DNA of 64,000 nt, from the NCBI GenBank assembly GCA_031841125.1, contig CM063110.1:12023626-12087625 (forward strand), in the 5' to 3' direction. The translations under genes and the position numbers were made by a program. This document shows positions 35,794 to 47,969 of the stretch, piece after piece. How positions within the stretch are numbered: position 1 is the first letter of the stretch; every line of letters begins with the position of its first letter. A model generated the notes under the pieces. The model was not told the DNA's origin. It made no database searches and worked only from the letters and a program-made list of their open reading frames with translations. Source of the DNA: Acanthococcus lagerstroemiae (lineage: Eukaryota; Arthropoda; Insecta; Hemiptera; Eriococcidae).

Positions 35794-36575
35794 GACATGG
35801 ATATGTTTATTGGCTGGCCTTCCATCCCATTTCCGACTGACACCAATTCCGACCGACGTGGAACTTGATTCCAGTTCAGTTCAGTTGTGTGTATTCCTTT
35901 TAGCCATGTGCTCATTGATCTTGATCTTTTCTGCGCGGCTGCAGTCTGCAGGCTCCATCAGCGTATGAACACTCCGGTTACTATGACGTCATAATACGAG
36001 CGAAAACCGTGTTTGTACCAAACGTTGCGCTCCCCCTCGACATTCTTCCAGCCATTCGACATGGATATGTCTGTTAGCTGATTCTCATCCTATTTCCGAC
36101 CGACACTGAACTTGATTCCAGCTCAGTTCACAGTTTGGTTCACACTTCAGTTCAGTGGTGCGTATTGCGTGAAGCCAATTCGTATGATTTAGCTCTTCAT
36201 GGTCACAATTCAGTTCAGTGGTCCACATTTCCATGGAAATTATTTTTCTTTCTAGCCATAATGTGCTCATTGATCTTGATATTCGCTGCGCGGCTGTAAT
36301 GTGCAGCTAATTAATCCCCCCACCCCACCGCCGTGTTAATAGACATTTCCATGGAAATTTTTAAATTAGGGAATTATGGCCGATAGCGCTCAGTTGATCG
36401 AGATCGACATTTTTATGTTGACTGAATGCGTTTGTTGAGTAACTATAAGACATATCCATGTACTAATGTATTTGCATGCAGTGTAGATACTTATTTCCTT
36501 TCACCTCACATTTGGGCACTCCGTCTTCATTTTCCTTCGAGCCATGTGTTCATTGATCTTGATCTTTGCTGTTTA
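35794..36575. repeat. Imperfect ~264-bp tandem duplication, two full copies and a partial
   Basis: GACATGGATATGT occurs at about 35794 and 36058. Each copy continues with TCCTATTTCCGACCGACACT / TCCCATTTCCGACTGACACC, CTTGATTCCAGTTCAGTTCA and GTGCTCATTGATCTTGATCT..CTGCGCGGCTG. The last piece recurs a third time near 36545 (GTGTTCATTGATCTTGATCT). Confidence 0.8.
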
Positions 36576-37233
36576 AACGTGATTATTCACTAATAATAAA
36601 TTTTGATGAAATATAGTTAAGCTGTAAACCTAGTTTGTCGTTCAGAGAAAAAAATTCCATAATTTATATGAAAATTCCATGACTTTTCCCTGTCCATCCA
36701 AATTTCGTGACTTTTCCAGGTTTATTTTTTAGTATAATGGAAATTTTCCGGAATTTTTGGCCTATTTTCACTTTTTCCCACACAAATGGGGCTCGACCCG
36801 TGGTCACAGGATTCGTTTTTGATGCTAGTTTAACCCTATTTTCAAACTATGGCTCTACAAAGTGGAGGGGGTCATATTTGAGACATCGAAAAATCGAAAA
36901 TTGAAATATGGTCTTTCTCGTTGAGGTTTGGAGGTCCCTCTCGATCAATGTTTCATGTTACTTTATTACGAAGTTAGAAAATGAGGCCCTTGCGAGGTGG
37001 TCGGGATCAAACGTTTTGTGAAATACTGTACGAACAACGAATATTAGGCTTTGCAGGTCTCTGGATTAGTTGTGATATCGTTTTAAAGCTATTTTCCTGA
37101 CTACGGCAAAAGTGGGTTGAGGTGGTCAAATTTGAAATGTTGGAAAATATTTCCAACAGTGGGCATGATATTGATAGTTGGAAATAGTTCTAAAAAAGTT
37201 GAATTGAGAGGAATTTCAATACAAACTTTATTC
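36576..37233. other. Mostly unassigned; contains an AAAAGTCATGGAATTT-type repeat fragment
   Basis: On the minus strand about 36725-36640 reads GGAAAAGTCACGAAATTTGG then GGGAAAAGTCATGGAATTTT, a repeat type related to the ACAGGGTGTCTACCGGTC fragment at 30484. The rest is unrecognised. Confidence 0.4.
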
Positions 37234-37410
37234 CAGTAGCGTAGCCAGGATTTTTGTAAGGGGCAAGAACTAAATTCGTTAAATATGCCTTTTCTTATCG
37301 AGTAGCCCTAAATTTACTGTAGTAAAAAAAAGGTAGCGTAGTTGGAATTCATCCAAGGGGGTGCCAAAATTCAAGCTCATGGGGGCCATGCCCCCTTGGC
37401 TACGCCACTG
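37234..37410. mobile_element. CAGTAGCGTAGCCAGG-ended TIR element, copy 2 (hAT-like)
   Basis: Begins CAGTAGCGTAGCCAGGATTT and ends CCCCTTGGCTACGCCACTG. Flanking octamers CTTTATTC / CTTCTTCC match at 6 of 8. An internal GGTAGCGTAGTTGGAATTCA at about 37333 looks like a second start of the same terminus, so two copies may be fused or nested. Confidence 0.7.
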
Positions 37411-38244
37411 CTTCTTCCTTTTCCACAAAAAGTTTCAAACCCCAAGATACTATGCAATCAAAATTAATTATATTTTGTACGATACATTACTGAGTTCAGC
37501 GACTCACAATTCTGTATTCTGTGGCAATTTTAGGTCAAATTAGTTTCTACCAGAATCGCAGCGCACCCTGTCTGTTAGGTATAGGGGTGCTCGAATTTTA
37601 AGTCGGGCTAGTATGTAAAAATTTTGACCTGTGTTTACAGCTTTCTATGCATTATACAAATGGCTATATGCGAACTGTCAAAAAAAAAACACAAATAGGT
37701 CGAGGACAGTGCTGAGCTAGGTCGGGCTAAGCCCGTGGTTTTTACCGACGGTTCAAAATAATATTATCAAAATTGAATTTCGCAGAATTTAAAACCCATT
37801 ATGAAATATCCGTGTTAGTTACGAATTTTCAGGTGTACAATCCTCGCTTAATAGGTGCTAAAGTTTGGAAAATAGGGTCAAAATAATTTCAAAAACAATC
37901 TAGCATTTTTTAGGACCTATTCTGTTCGATATTACCCCCTTGATTTATAACTATTTTCGAATCCCTCTTCTCGAATTTTTGTGTACTTTCAATCTTTTAC
38001 CCGTTTGTAAAATCATATAGAAAATGAATTGATCGACTGTCAACATTTAATAAGGGATACTGATATTGTAATTTTTGATTTTTTAATCTTTCACATTGAC
38101 CCCCGTCCTCATGTAGATTCCACAGTTTGAAAGATAGAATTAAATTAGTATCCAACACGAATTCTGTGGCTTTCAGAACCTATTATTCGAGATCTATATC
38201 GTATTTCTCGAAATCTCGTTTTTCAACTTTAGTCAAAATTGACA
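37411..38244. other. Unassigned sequence
   Basis: Nothing recognised. Confidence 0.4.
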
Positions 38245-38946
38245 CAGGAGACTAACTCCCAATTATCCGACCTAACTGATGTTGAAAGTGAGTCGGATAA
38301 TGAAAAAGTCAGATAGATAATCTGAAAATGTTGCAAATTCTGTAGAAGTAGCGATCAAAACAAGCGCATTATAGGTACCGTTAAATGGGGTGTGTTGGAG
38401 CAGCCGGGTAACTTAGAACGCATCCAAAGACATGCGTGCAAGCCATCTAACTTGAACACTTAAGCTAATCCCTCAAGTTCTCCTCTCGCTTATGAATCTC
38501 AGCAATAAACGGTCGGAATTCATGAGTACTGTGCAAGCCTTTTGCCACTTTCTAAGTTACACGGCTGTTCCAAGATACCCCAGTTGAAGTTATATATATT
38601 TATTTATTCAAAAAATCATTAGGTACCACATAAATTTAGGACAATATAAATGAGAAAAATTCTATATTTACGTTGAAAAAAAAAATGTAAGTAGTTTTGA
38701 AAAATTGAGGAATGCTGGTTTGACGTTTTCTGTTATTCACTATTTTTTCCGCAACAAAATCACGCCATTTATGTGAGATGTTCGAGCATGTTGACAAACT
38801 TTGATAAGCAGGATATGCAGGAGGTTTCAACGCTGTTCGCTGTTTGGATTATCTATTATCCGACATGTTAAGGTCGGTTAATCCAAAAAAGTCAGAGGAG
38901 AAATTTGAGTCTGTTAACCGAATGTCGGATAACTGGGAGTCTACTG
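38245..38946. mobile_element. Non-autonomous pogo/Tigger-like TIR element
   Basis: Left end CAGGAGACTAACTCCCAATTATCCGACC; the right end reversed reads CAGTAGACTCCCAGTTATCC. CAGTAGACTCCC..TTATCCG termini are typical of pogo/Tigger-type Tc1/mariner elements. A TA follows the right end, but no TA precedes the left end, so the duplication is eroded. Further TCGGATAA/TTATCCGAC pieces occur inside both ends (38303, 38860). No transposase. It carries a nested element at 38384-38585. Confidence 0.65.
38384..38585. mobile_element. Nested ~200-bp TIR element (MITE)
   Basis: The left end AATGGGGTGTGTTGGAGCAG-CCGGGTAACTTAGAAC is matched by the reversed right end AACTGGGGTATCTTGGAACA-GCCGTGTAACTTAGAAAG, arms of about 35 bp. 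It lies wholly inside the pogo-like element, so it is younger. Confidence 0.75.
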
Positions 38947-40759
38947 TATCGAAAATGAAATCAGTTTCATTTCACCCCGTCATGCGTCATGAAATTCGAG
39001 ACATATTTTTAGTCCTACTAAGCAGACAAGCAAACTGGCGTCAATCTTATTTTACAGAGTCGATAAAATGTGAAAACAGTACAAAAAGTCGAATTCACTA
39101 AGTGAAGCCTGGACTGGTGTTTCTCTTGAATGGGTTATTCAGGAACTCTCCCCCCGTCTATAGCTATTTTACAGCAAATAAAAAACTGTAAAAAATATTT
39201 TCCTTGAGAAATCCCGTTTAGAATAGTTTGTGTTCACCCATTTTGATACGAGAAATAGCTGACGATTTATAACCAAGAGGGAAGGGGTAGCTTGTGTCTA
39301 AATTTAGGAATCTTCCATTGGAAGACTGGGGAGCTTTTTCGTAGATAGTTCAAGTAATTAAAGAAGAAAAACCTTTGGTAGCCGAAAATGTAGATTAACT
39401 TTCTCGATATCTGAAAAAATATTTATACGCTTTAATACGAGATTTTGATTATTGGATACTAGCTAAGTTGGTTCTGTGCAAGCCTGAAGTGCATCAGTGA
39501 TTCTATAATCCAGGTTTTATTTGCAGAGGTGGAAGAGCTGAGGACAATATCAGCCATACCTGTTATTTACGATCCGTCGCAATTTTAATGTACAATCAAT
39601 CACATGGTCACATTTTCGGTATTAGTTAAGATGGTTAAGTTGATGAGAACGTCGATGGAACGCAATGGAATCGACTGCGGGTGTATCCTCTGCACCGTCG
39701 GCGTCAAAATCTTGTCACGTAAAATATAAGAATTAAAAGTGTCCTATTTTCGGCAAGCTCGCTCGAAATTAAGACGAAAAAACATTTAAAACCCGGAAAA
39801 TAGTTGAATTTTATTAAATCACAAGTCACGTGAAGACTTCGCATGTACGATTCAGAACATTTTTTATTATCGTTGGCTGCGAACTAAATTCGCCAGCCAG
39901 GCGCGCACATAACCATCAATACTAGATAACATTGTAGGTAATTACACGAAATTCGCTAATTAAACGTCGTCTCACGTAAAATATTAAAAATTATAGCAGC
40001 GTCTTTTCTCATATGTACTTCGTTTATATATAAATGTTGTTGGTTCTTGGTTCTTGCTCGTCTATATCGCACACATGAAGTTATTACATCGAATTTTACC
40101 TCAGCAACCGCCATCGCCGAGTTCAGTCGTTTCCGGCCAAATGTTGACCTTTCATATTTTAGGGTTCGGTTTTGAAGTTACGGCTTTACGACAGCACGCG
40201 CGAATTCCACACTTTTATTCCAATTTCGAGCCCAATCGAAGTTTGTTTACTTCCAGAATCGCAACCTGTGAGAACACTTTTGACCGTTAATTATTTCCAC
40301 TGGAAACCGGTTCATTATGTAGGGGCGAAGATAGTAATTATGATATACGAACCGAAGGTAATAGACACCGTTTGCCCAGAATGGATCCACTGCACCGTTG
40401 GGTGCTGCTGGCATTTAGAAGACTCTTCCAGTCGCGTTTTAATAACTGAGATTGCGTTCACTACAGATTACAGTTCACAGAGTGTTTTCAGTGTATACAG
40501 TGTACCTCAGTGTGCAGTCTAGAAAACGAGATCTTTTCGCGCGTTCTTCGCACTCGCAATTCTTATATCCCAGCATTGAGATGATTTCTGATACCAGGGA
40601 GACTGTATGAAAAAAGTTGTGACCACTGGCCAAGTAATGAACAACACTTTGTATGATCTTCTATGATTCTACAATACTTTGTTTCTTGCACAGGACTATT
40701 GGATCATGATCCCATATGATACAATCAGGTCTTTGCCTTGTGCGATCCTTTCTTCATTT
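38947..40759. other. Unassigned sequence
   Basis: No gene recognised. An open frame at 40172-40522 (plus) has no family resemblance. Confidence 0.4.
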
Positions 40760-40761
40760 TA

Positions 40762-41657
40762 CGAGGATTGTTTCAGAAGTAAGGTCACACTGTCTGTAAG
40801 AGACTCAAAACAAAATCGAAACATTTCAGACAAAAAGGAGCTTATTCGTGAGGAAATTTAATATTTTTCTGCATAATCCTCCTCACATTCCAAACATTTG
40901 TTGAATCGGTACACAAGGTTTTCTATTCCGGAAGAGTAACACGCGCTATCCAATTTTGGTGAATTGCCTGGATCGCGTTGCGCAGTTCACTTTCATTCGC
41001 AGAGCTCTGACCCCTAAGCTCGCGTTTAAGCCCCGGGAATAAATGGAAATCCGAAGTGGCAAAATCTGGCAAGTAAGGGGGATGTGGAAAGATATTTCAG
41101 GCTGAACAACTTGGAATCTATGAGCCAGTGCATTGTTATGAAACCACACTTGCCGCTGCAAAAATCTAGAGTGTTTGTTTTTGATTGCAGATTAAGGCCA
41201 AGATACCCTATAACCATATCTCATGATGAATGTCAGAATTAGTGAATCAGTGGTTTACTCGTAACAGAGTGCCCACATACGCAACAGGGTTGTCAGTGAG
41301 AACATCTAATGGGCGGCTGCTTTGCTCTTTATCTTGTGTGTCTACTCGCCCTCTGTTAAAGCGTTCAATCCATTTGTAGATGTTACGGTAGCGCATCATC
41401 CCGCACTGGGCACCTTTTCCGAGGTTAAAAATTTTATTACAGCGCGAATTTCGCAATCACGAACATTGGATGGACTGCACGTTCTTGCATTCATCGTTTT
41501 GCTCAATTTTATGCAATACACGGGACCAAACGTTAACTACATATTGTGCACTCTGTTCAAGGAAGCCTGAAGAACATTTTCATTCTCAGTCAACTCAGTG
41601 TTATCACTTCCTCGGCCTTTTATAGGCAGTGTGACCTTAATTTTGAAACGACCTTTG
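40762..41657 (-). pseudogene. mariner transposon relic, internally deleted (896 bp)
   Basis: Flanked by TA at 40760-40761 and 41658-41659, with TIRs CGAGGATTGTTTCAGAAGTA and (reversed) CAAAGGTCGTTTCAAAATTA, both continuing AAGGTCACACTG. On the minus strand a start Met near 41493 leads into EIRAVIKFL, then across a frameshift into the helix-turn-helix segment KWIERFNRGRVDTQDKEQSS and RPLDVLTDN. Nearer the other end come WFHNNALAH, where the catalytic second Asp of the mariner DD34D motif is N, and an IPLTCQILPLRISI segment matching the HPPYSPDLAP region. Intact mariners are about 1.3 kb, so roughly 400 bp including the first catalytic region is missing. Dead by deletion, frameshifts and catalytic loss. 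Confidence 0.88.
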
Positions 41658-41727
41658 TATCTCTCATCAAGCCTTCTTTTCCCGATATACTTTACCTTCG
41701 CCTTTGATGTTTACTTATTCTATCTTT

Positions 41728-41760
41728 CTTGTTGTTGTTGTTGTTGTTTGTTGTTGTTAC
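41728..41760. repeat. GTT trinucleotide microsatellite
   Basis: (TTG)n run of about 30 bp with one interruption. Confidence 0.95.
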
Positions 41761-41819
41761 TATTTTCACAAAATTGATCCTCGCGGTAATCGCTAAGCAA
41801 TAGTTCACATGAACGCGAT

Positions 41820-41937
41820 TAGGCCGGTTTTTCAGCCAGACGGGAAGAGGGCTAAGACAACCCTAACAGCCTCCCCGGCGTCTCTGAAGTAATTCTCGAA
41901 AGGACGGATTCTAGGGCTTGGGTTGAGAGCAAATTAG
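41820..41937 (+). mobile_element. tRNA-derived SINE, 5'-truncated copy
   Basis: Starts within the body at AGGCCGGTTTTTCAGCCAGA and runs through CCTCCCCGGCGTCTCTGAAG and GAAAGGACGGATTCTAGGGC to AGAGCAAATTAG. The tRNA-like head is missing. No clear target-site duplication. Confidence 0.88.
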
Positions 41938-42575
41938 GAACACATATAATTATCGCCTTAAAATCAGGTACTGATGCACGGAGAAAGTAGTAGAGGCAAC
42001 TGTCATTCCCAGGGAGAAAAGATTTAATTTGAAGATACTTCATAGATGCGAGAATAATTACGAGTAGTTTTGTCGACTCCATCCATTCGAGTATTTAGAT
42101 AATTTTCTCGTCCTCACAATGGTAACTTACTGGGCAGATGAGCAGATAAGACCCTTCTTGGACTTTTGAACCACTTAGAAAGCTAGCCGTTTTCTTATTG
42201 ACGTTGAAAATGAAGAGGCCTTCCAAAACATGGTATCAGATTTCTTTAACTGACCAGATTTTCGATTGAGTGGCAACTTTTTGGGGATTTTCAATGTTCC
42301 TCATGGATGATTCTCAAACAGTAGCATCAAAGTTTTTTTAAAAGGGTACAAAAATTTCAAATTTGAGTCGACATACTGAAAAAAATAATAAGTAAAAGTT
42401 CTCTTGCCTCTCAAAAGCGGAGTTAAGAAGCGAAAAATTTAGTAATACTCAGAGAATTTCGTAAATATCTTTTCAATTTCCTTATGGTTGGGTGGGAGTA
42501 CAAATGATGCTTTATACCACCGCTCCGACACGGCGACATCACTGTGCTCAAGACTAGCTAAGATTATTCAATCTT
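41938..42575. other. Unassigned sequence
   Basis: Nothing recognised. Confidence 0.4.
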
Positions 42576-43520
42576 CAAGGCTCATGTAAGAATCTTTAAG
42601 AATCTTCAAACTACTCTTACGGCATTTTTGCAATCATTTTCTTGATTCGCTAAGACTGCTCGAAGCTCGTTTGTGACTTTCTGTGACTCTTTCAGGCTTG
42701 ATTGATTATGGCTCTTCGCGATATGATCAAGACTTCTTAAAGCTCTTGCAACTATTCAGGATTCGTAGAAGATTCTAAAAGACTCTCCGAAATAAATTAA
42801 GACCTTGTAATGCTCACTTAGGACTACTTCCGGACTTGTTTAAGATATTCTAAGGTTCTTTTTTAAAACTCACTAACTACGATTCGTTTAAAACGTTTAC
42901 GACTCTGCAAGAAAACTAATGAAAATTCTTCCATACAGTGGAGGTAATCCTGGAGGGTAGAGTGGCCAAGTGCCCCTTCCTTGGAAAATGTGCTATTGAA
43001 TTCGATTTCTTTTATATACTGTGAATAAACAATTTGAACGGTGGGAGGTATAGGGGTAAGAGGTACTTTTATCAGTACCCCCTCCCTCTTCCTTTCAAAC
43101 CCAATTTCAATAACAGTGAACTTCTTTCATTCAACGAAAAAATGCCCTAACCACTTCAAGAAAAAGTACAGATCGCCGCCACTCTCTTCTTATACTTGTT
43201 GAGACAAGTACATGCTCTTCAAGACTTTAGGAACTTTTTCTAAAACTCGCTGTGACAATCCAAGACTCGTTCAAGACTTTTTATGACTCTTCCAGATTTG
43301 CTAAATACTTGATCAGGACACTTCGAGACTGGATCATGGCTTTTTAAATTTCCTCAATACTTTTCGAGCAATGAAAATTTGCTCGACTGTGTAAGCTTTT
43401 CTAGGCTTTTTTTAATTTGCTATGACTTTTGAAGATCCATTTACAACTTTCAAGCTTCTTTCAAACTTACCGAACTTGTTGAGAATTCCTTGAAATGTAA
43501 AAAACTCGAACCAACTCGTT
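42576..43520. repeat. Degenerate AAGACTC-type short-period repeat
   Basis: Dozens of variants of CAAGACTCGTTNAAGACTTT spaced roughly 12-25 bp apart (for example 42546-42620, 42640-42800, 43225-43480), interrupted at about 42930-43180 by unrelated sequence. Looks like an old, decayed simple repeat. Confidence 0.65.
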
Positions 43521-43764
43521 CGAAACTTTGCAAGACGTTGCCATTTGGGAAGCGTTTCTGATTTTAATCTTTTTCTTTGGGAACGGAAACTGTCCCATTG
43601 CCTCCCTAGTGTCATCGCACCCATCTTTCGCGTTTTCAACTTCTTCCTTCGTTTTTACATTAACCCAACAGTTTCGGGCTGAGGGATCGAGAATAGAGGA
43701 AATAATATCGCAGTAGCATAAATAAGAAGTCCTCTAAGGGTGGTGATATTTAATCATTGTTTAA

Positions 43765-44643
43765 GGTAAAGTAGCTTAATATAGACCACGTTTTGTTTCT
43801 TGGTTATAAGTCGGTCCCTATGAGCCTGGAAGTGTTGCTAATGACCTTGAATGGTAGCCAGGGAATCCTAGTATCAGCCTCTAAAAAATAAATTCAATAA
43901 ACATTAGATTTTTTTCCCCCTTTGTAAATATTATCATGATTTTTGGAAATAGAAAATTCGGGCTCCTAATACGGACCACTTAGAAAATAATTAATTAAAT
44001 AAACGTTTAAGATTCAGTTAAACAGTTTCAATAAGTTGAAAAGAGTTTGTAAGTATCATGGTGAATTCAAACATGTTGAGCACGTAACAAATTATTTGAG
44101 AGTCGTCAAAAGGAATGAAATGTAGTTTGGAAGCTTTTAGATATCCAGTCACTTTTTTTAAAACACTGAGAACAGCCGATTTCATTTTTTTTTTTTTTTT
44201 TATCCATGATTTACGACTTTCCACCATCGGTCAAAATTAACATAATTTTTCAGCTCATTTCCATGTCATCGTAGGTGGTCCATATTGAGGTACCAAAACA
44301 AACATTTTTCAAAAAGACTTTCTGCCAGTTTCGAACTTTCAATCGAAAAAACTCTGTATACGCATTCGAATCGTATTCCTTCGGGCTAAAAATAACGCCG
44401 AAAGAAATGTTTCAATAAGTTTTTTCCAAAATTATGACACTAAACGTACATGACAATAAAAAAAGTTGAAATAATCAAAGTTTTTTCTTGTATTTTTTTG
44501 GGAGGGGAGGCTTTCAAGTTTGAATTTTCAACGTGTATCGATATGGTACATCGAGGAAAATAGCTTAGATTTTTTGCCGGCAGGTAACGCCAGATGAGAT
44601 AGACCGATAGTCCATATTGAGATTTGGTCCATATTTGGTTACC
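43765..44643. mobile_element. Harbinger-like MITE, copy 1 (879 bp)
   Basis: Begins GGTAAAGTAGCTTAATATAG and ends TCCATATTTGGTTACC, imperfect TIRs, with TTAA/TTA flanks. About 880 bp, alignable along its length with 55828-56694: both have GGATCCTAGTATCA / GGAATCCTAGTATCA near 100 bp in, a GTGGTCCATATTGAGGTA segment two-thirds along, and CATATTGAGA near the right end. No coding capacity. A 3-bp TTA duplication (clear in copy 2) is the hallmark of PIF/Harbinger. Confidence 0.75.
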
Positions 44644-47600
44644 TTATCTTACGTAAGATAATAGAGGAATTTACAAAATTTCGCTCACATTTTGACTGGT
44701 GACACGCAGAAGGAAAAAAAAGTTTCAGGTCAACATTTAACTTTGGTGGCAAGTAGACAAGTGAAAAGAAGTGTCCTTGTTGGAGCGTGAGTGAACTTGA
44801 TAATATTCTATTTTTAGGGTGTACCAATTCACTTTTCTGTTTCCATTGCGCTTTCAGCTGTTACGCCATCTTCAATGCAGTTCCCTACCATTTCTTTTTG
44901 TTGGTCCTTTAGCTATAGTAATGTGTAGTACCGTATGGTAAACTTATTGGTGTATGTTCCTGTTGGTTGTCGGTGGTTATGTAACACTACGGACGACAGA
45001 AACAAAAAAGTGAATTGAAACATAGTAAAACAGAAGTGAAAAAAAGCTTTATTTTAAAATTTTGGTTGATGAGCTCCAGGAAATTCTACTTTTCCTCTGA
45101 CTCGGGGGAGGGGAATATTATGCCCTGAAATACGAGCCAAGTCTCGAAGAAGGCAAAGGCTAGCATGACCTATGTGAGTGTTTGAAGGAAGAGGGCATAT
45201 GGAACAAAGCGCTACACAGTGGTCCAACATTTCGAAAAAAACGAGCACTGACGGATATATTGGGAGCTGAATTGGAAAATTATGAGGTTGGAGCACTCCA
45301 AAATCTACTTTCCAACTTCACCGTTACTCTTCGGGGCCCAACCATAGTTTTATGAGAGGCAGCATAAGGAAGCCTTTTACGTCATCAGTTCGCGCGCGGA
45401 GAAACCCGGAAAGCGATCAAATTTTAGGATCGGATGGCTGGACTATTACGCCGGAAAAAGGTGCCTACTGATGGAGGTTACGATATTTCGCCATGGCGAT
45501 GTGAAGAGCAATATTGACTGGATCATTCCAATAAACTTTGGACGGTATTTACTCGTTTTCAGCGTATATAGAAACTGCCGAAATTTATTTGACAGGTCAC
45601 GCCGTTTCTGCCTGTAGCCAAAAAAGGCTGCTCGTAAAAACAAGAATAAGAAATTAATAGAACATCGAGGTTGACAAATTAGACCACATCGTTATACGAA
45701 ACGTTGGTTCGAATTTGCGTTAATTTATGGACACTCGGATCGGTGTTCCGATAGGATAGTCTACATGTTCGGGGCAAATGGCTCTTGGCGGAGACAAGCT
45801 CGAATTTTTTAATTAACACCGTCGTACATCCGGCTTTTACACTAAATGCTACTCGCTGTCTTTAACGATTTTTTTTTTCTTCTTTCTGGTATAGATTGGT
45901 GAACCCAAAGAGAGAGAAAGACTCGGTGGTAGGTTTGATTTCGTTCATTAAAGAAATCTTAATGGAAACGTTGGCAGTGAATGGATTAGCGTAGGCGAGT
46001 GCAATAAAAATAATTTACATTATTAACACAAACGCTAATGCGGGTAAGAATATTTTCGAATGTTAATTTTTAATTTACATATTTTATTGCCGGAATAATT
46101 GAGGAAACGAGTAAGCTATAAAGATCTCTAATCGTCATCAGCTTAGCGTCTTGGGTCATCGCTGGACCCGCCGTAGCCGTCGTAATATCGTGTACCGCTT
46201 CGCGAATGTTCCATCGATCACCGAGGGCTCCCAAAATATGACCGCCAATCCGCCATGATGGTCGGTCTATTGCTTTTCACGTTGGTCTCCTTCTGCACCC
46301 ACGATACAAGACGCCAAATCGAGAGTCGAACCTCTGCCTCGTCATGGCCGCCATTTTTGAGAAACACTGATCTATTATTATTTAAAGAATTCCTGCCGTT
46401 TTCGTGTCTTACATTTTTTTTGGCGCTCCCAGTTTTTTCGTACATATTCTTTTGGTGACTAAGAAGACGAAACCGGTAAAAAGAAATTAATAAAATATGT
46501 TGTTCGCTTTTAATTACCATTTTAGATATTTGATACGTATCGTGTTTTAAGCTCGATTCTCACTAGGTTTTTTTTCTCTCCTCCACAAAAGTTAATTTAT
46601 TATGTTTATTTATTTTTTTATAATTCGAAATACCGCTACTGGATTTTGGTTGAGAGGCGAGCTCGAACCAGGGTAAAGAAGTTATTTATATCGTCGGAAT
46701 CGACAATCTCTAATAAATCATTTGCCCACTTCGGTATTAGTGTATCGCCGAACGCAGAGGGTACGCTCGAGCTGGATAAGATTTCACGTATGAGTGTACG
46801 ATCTTATAGTGTAGACGATCATCCTCGGTACGCCTTAAAAGAGACCAAATAAAAAAATGAAAGATTTTAATTGTGATTTATTACGTTAGGTCCGTACGCC
46901 TATAAGCAGCGAAAAAGTGAGAAAACTGCCTCTGTAAAATTATTAATGAAAGCCGGACTCGGAATACGAAGATAATAATTGTCACTTGGTGGGAGGTAGA
47001 CTCGCTCGATGCCGGGAAAATTACTAAATTTTTAAACTAGCCTCGTTTCTTAATTATATGTAAATGTTTCCGTTCGTAGGGCGAGGAAAATCAAATTCAT
47101 TTATTCGGCGTTCCTGGCGTACCTACTTCGTTTCTTGCACTTCTGAAATCGAGAATTTAAAAAAAAACTGGCGCTTAGTAGCGAATCCAAAAACGTAGTA
47201 AGCTTTCTCGAAAAGCAGTGCAGAATGTACAAGAATTGAATGGCTTCTAACACCCCTTCCACCTGAGAATTGTTGGAATCATTTTTGCGCCTTCAAGATG
47301 ATAATGAAAAGCTCTTTTCCAAAGTGGCCTAAGTCAAAACAAGTGATTTTTCAAAATACGATAAAAATTGTTTTCCTTCCCACCCTGTGTCAAAATCTAC
47401 TTTGAACATTTTCTTTTATTTACTTTTCTCTTACTCGTCTTACTGTTGTAAAAATTAACTTCATTGTTACTGTGTTCACTAAAATTAAAATTTCTGGCAG
47501 TAATCAAAAATTAATATCACAAGTGTGTACTTTTGTACTGGAAGAGCCCACTCTGTCGGTTACAGTTTTCGAGATATAACCATTTTTATGGGAGGGGGGT

Positions 47601-47850
47601 CGTATTTTACTGAAAATGAGATTTTTACTCTTTTAGATACTCTAAACCCTGGTCTGTGACGTAACGATCGTGAAACTTCGATTCCACCATTTTTCATCCA
47701 CTTATAGGATAAAACGTGTTAAGTGAGAAGGGCCCTTTTTCCAATACCGGTTCTTCCCCTCTCTGTGTACAGTGGTAGCCTGTGAAGCAGTGCATTGCAA
47801 ATTTTCACTCGTCCCGAGTTGCCCCACTCAGGACTGCTTCCTCGATCTAC
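44644..47850. other. Unassigned sequence
   Basis: No gene I can support. A plus-strand peptide around 45140-45300 (EEGIWNKALHSG, then RKKRALTDILGAELENYEVG) is protein-like but unrecognised and interrupted. 46130-46330 is GC-richer with CCGTAGCCGTCGTAATATCG. Either could be a host exon or promoter. Confidence 0.35.
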
Positions 47851-47969
47851 CACTGGCTAGGGGTCCTCGGGGCTACTTCCGTTGAGACTGAAACTTTACG
47901 TACGTTAATTTGGTGCCAGATGAGTACTGTTTAGCACCAGTCATTTCCAAATTTTGAAAAAGTGCGAAA

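Noticed and set aside
45140..45300. Host exon or transposase piece with EEGIWNKALHSG / ALTDILGAELENYEVG
   Set aside because: Protein-like but short, not recognised, and without splice or domain support.
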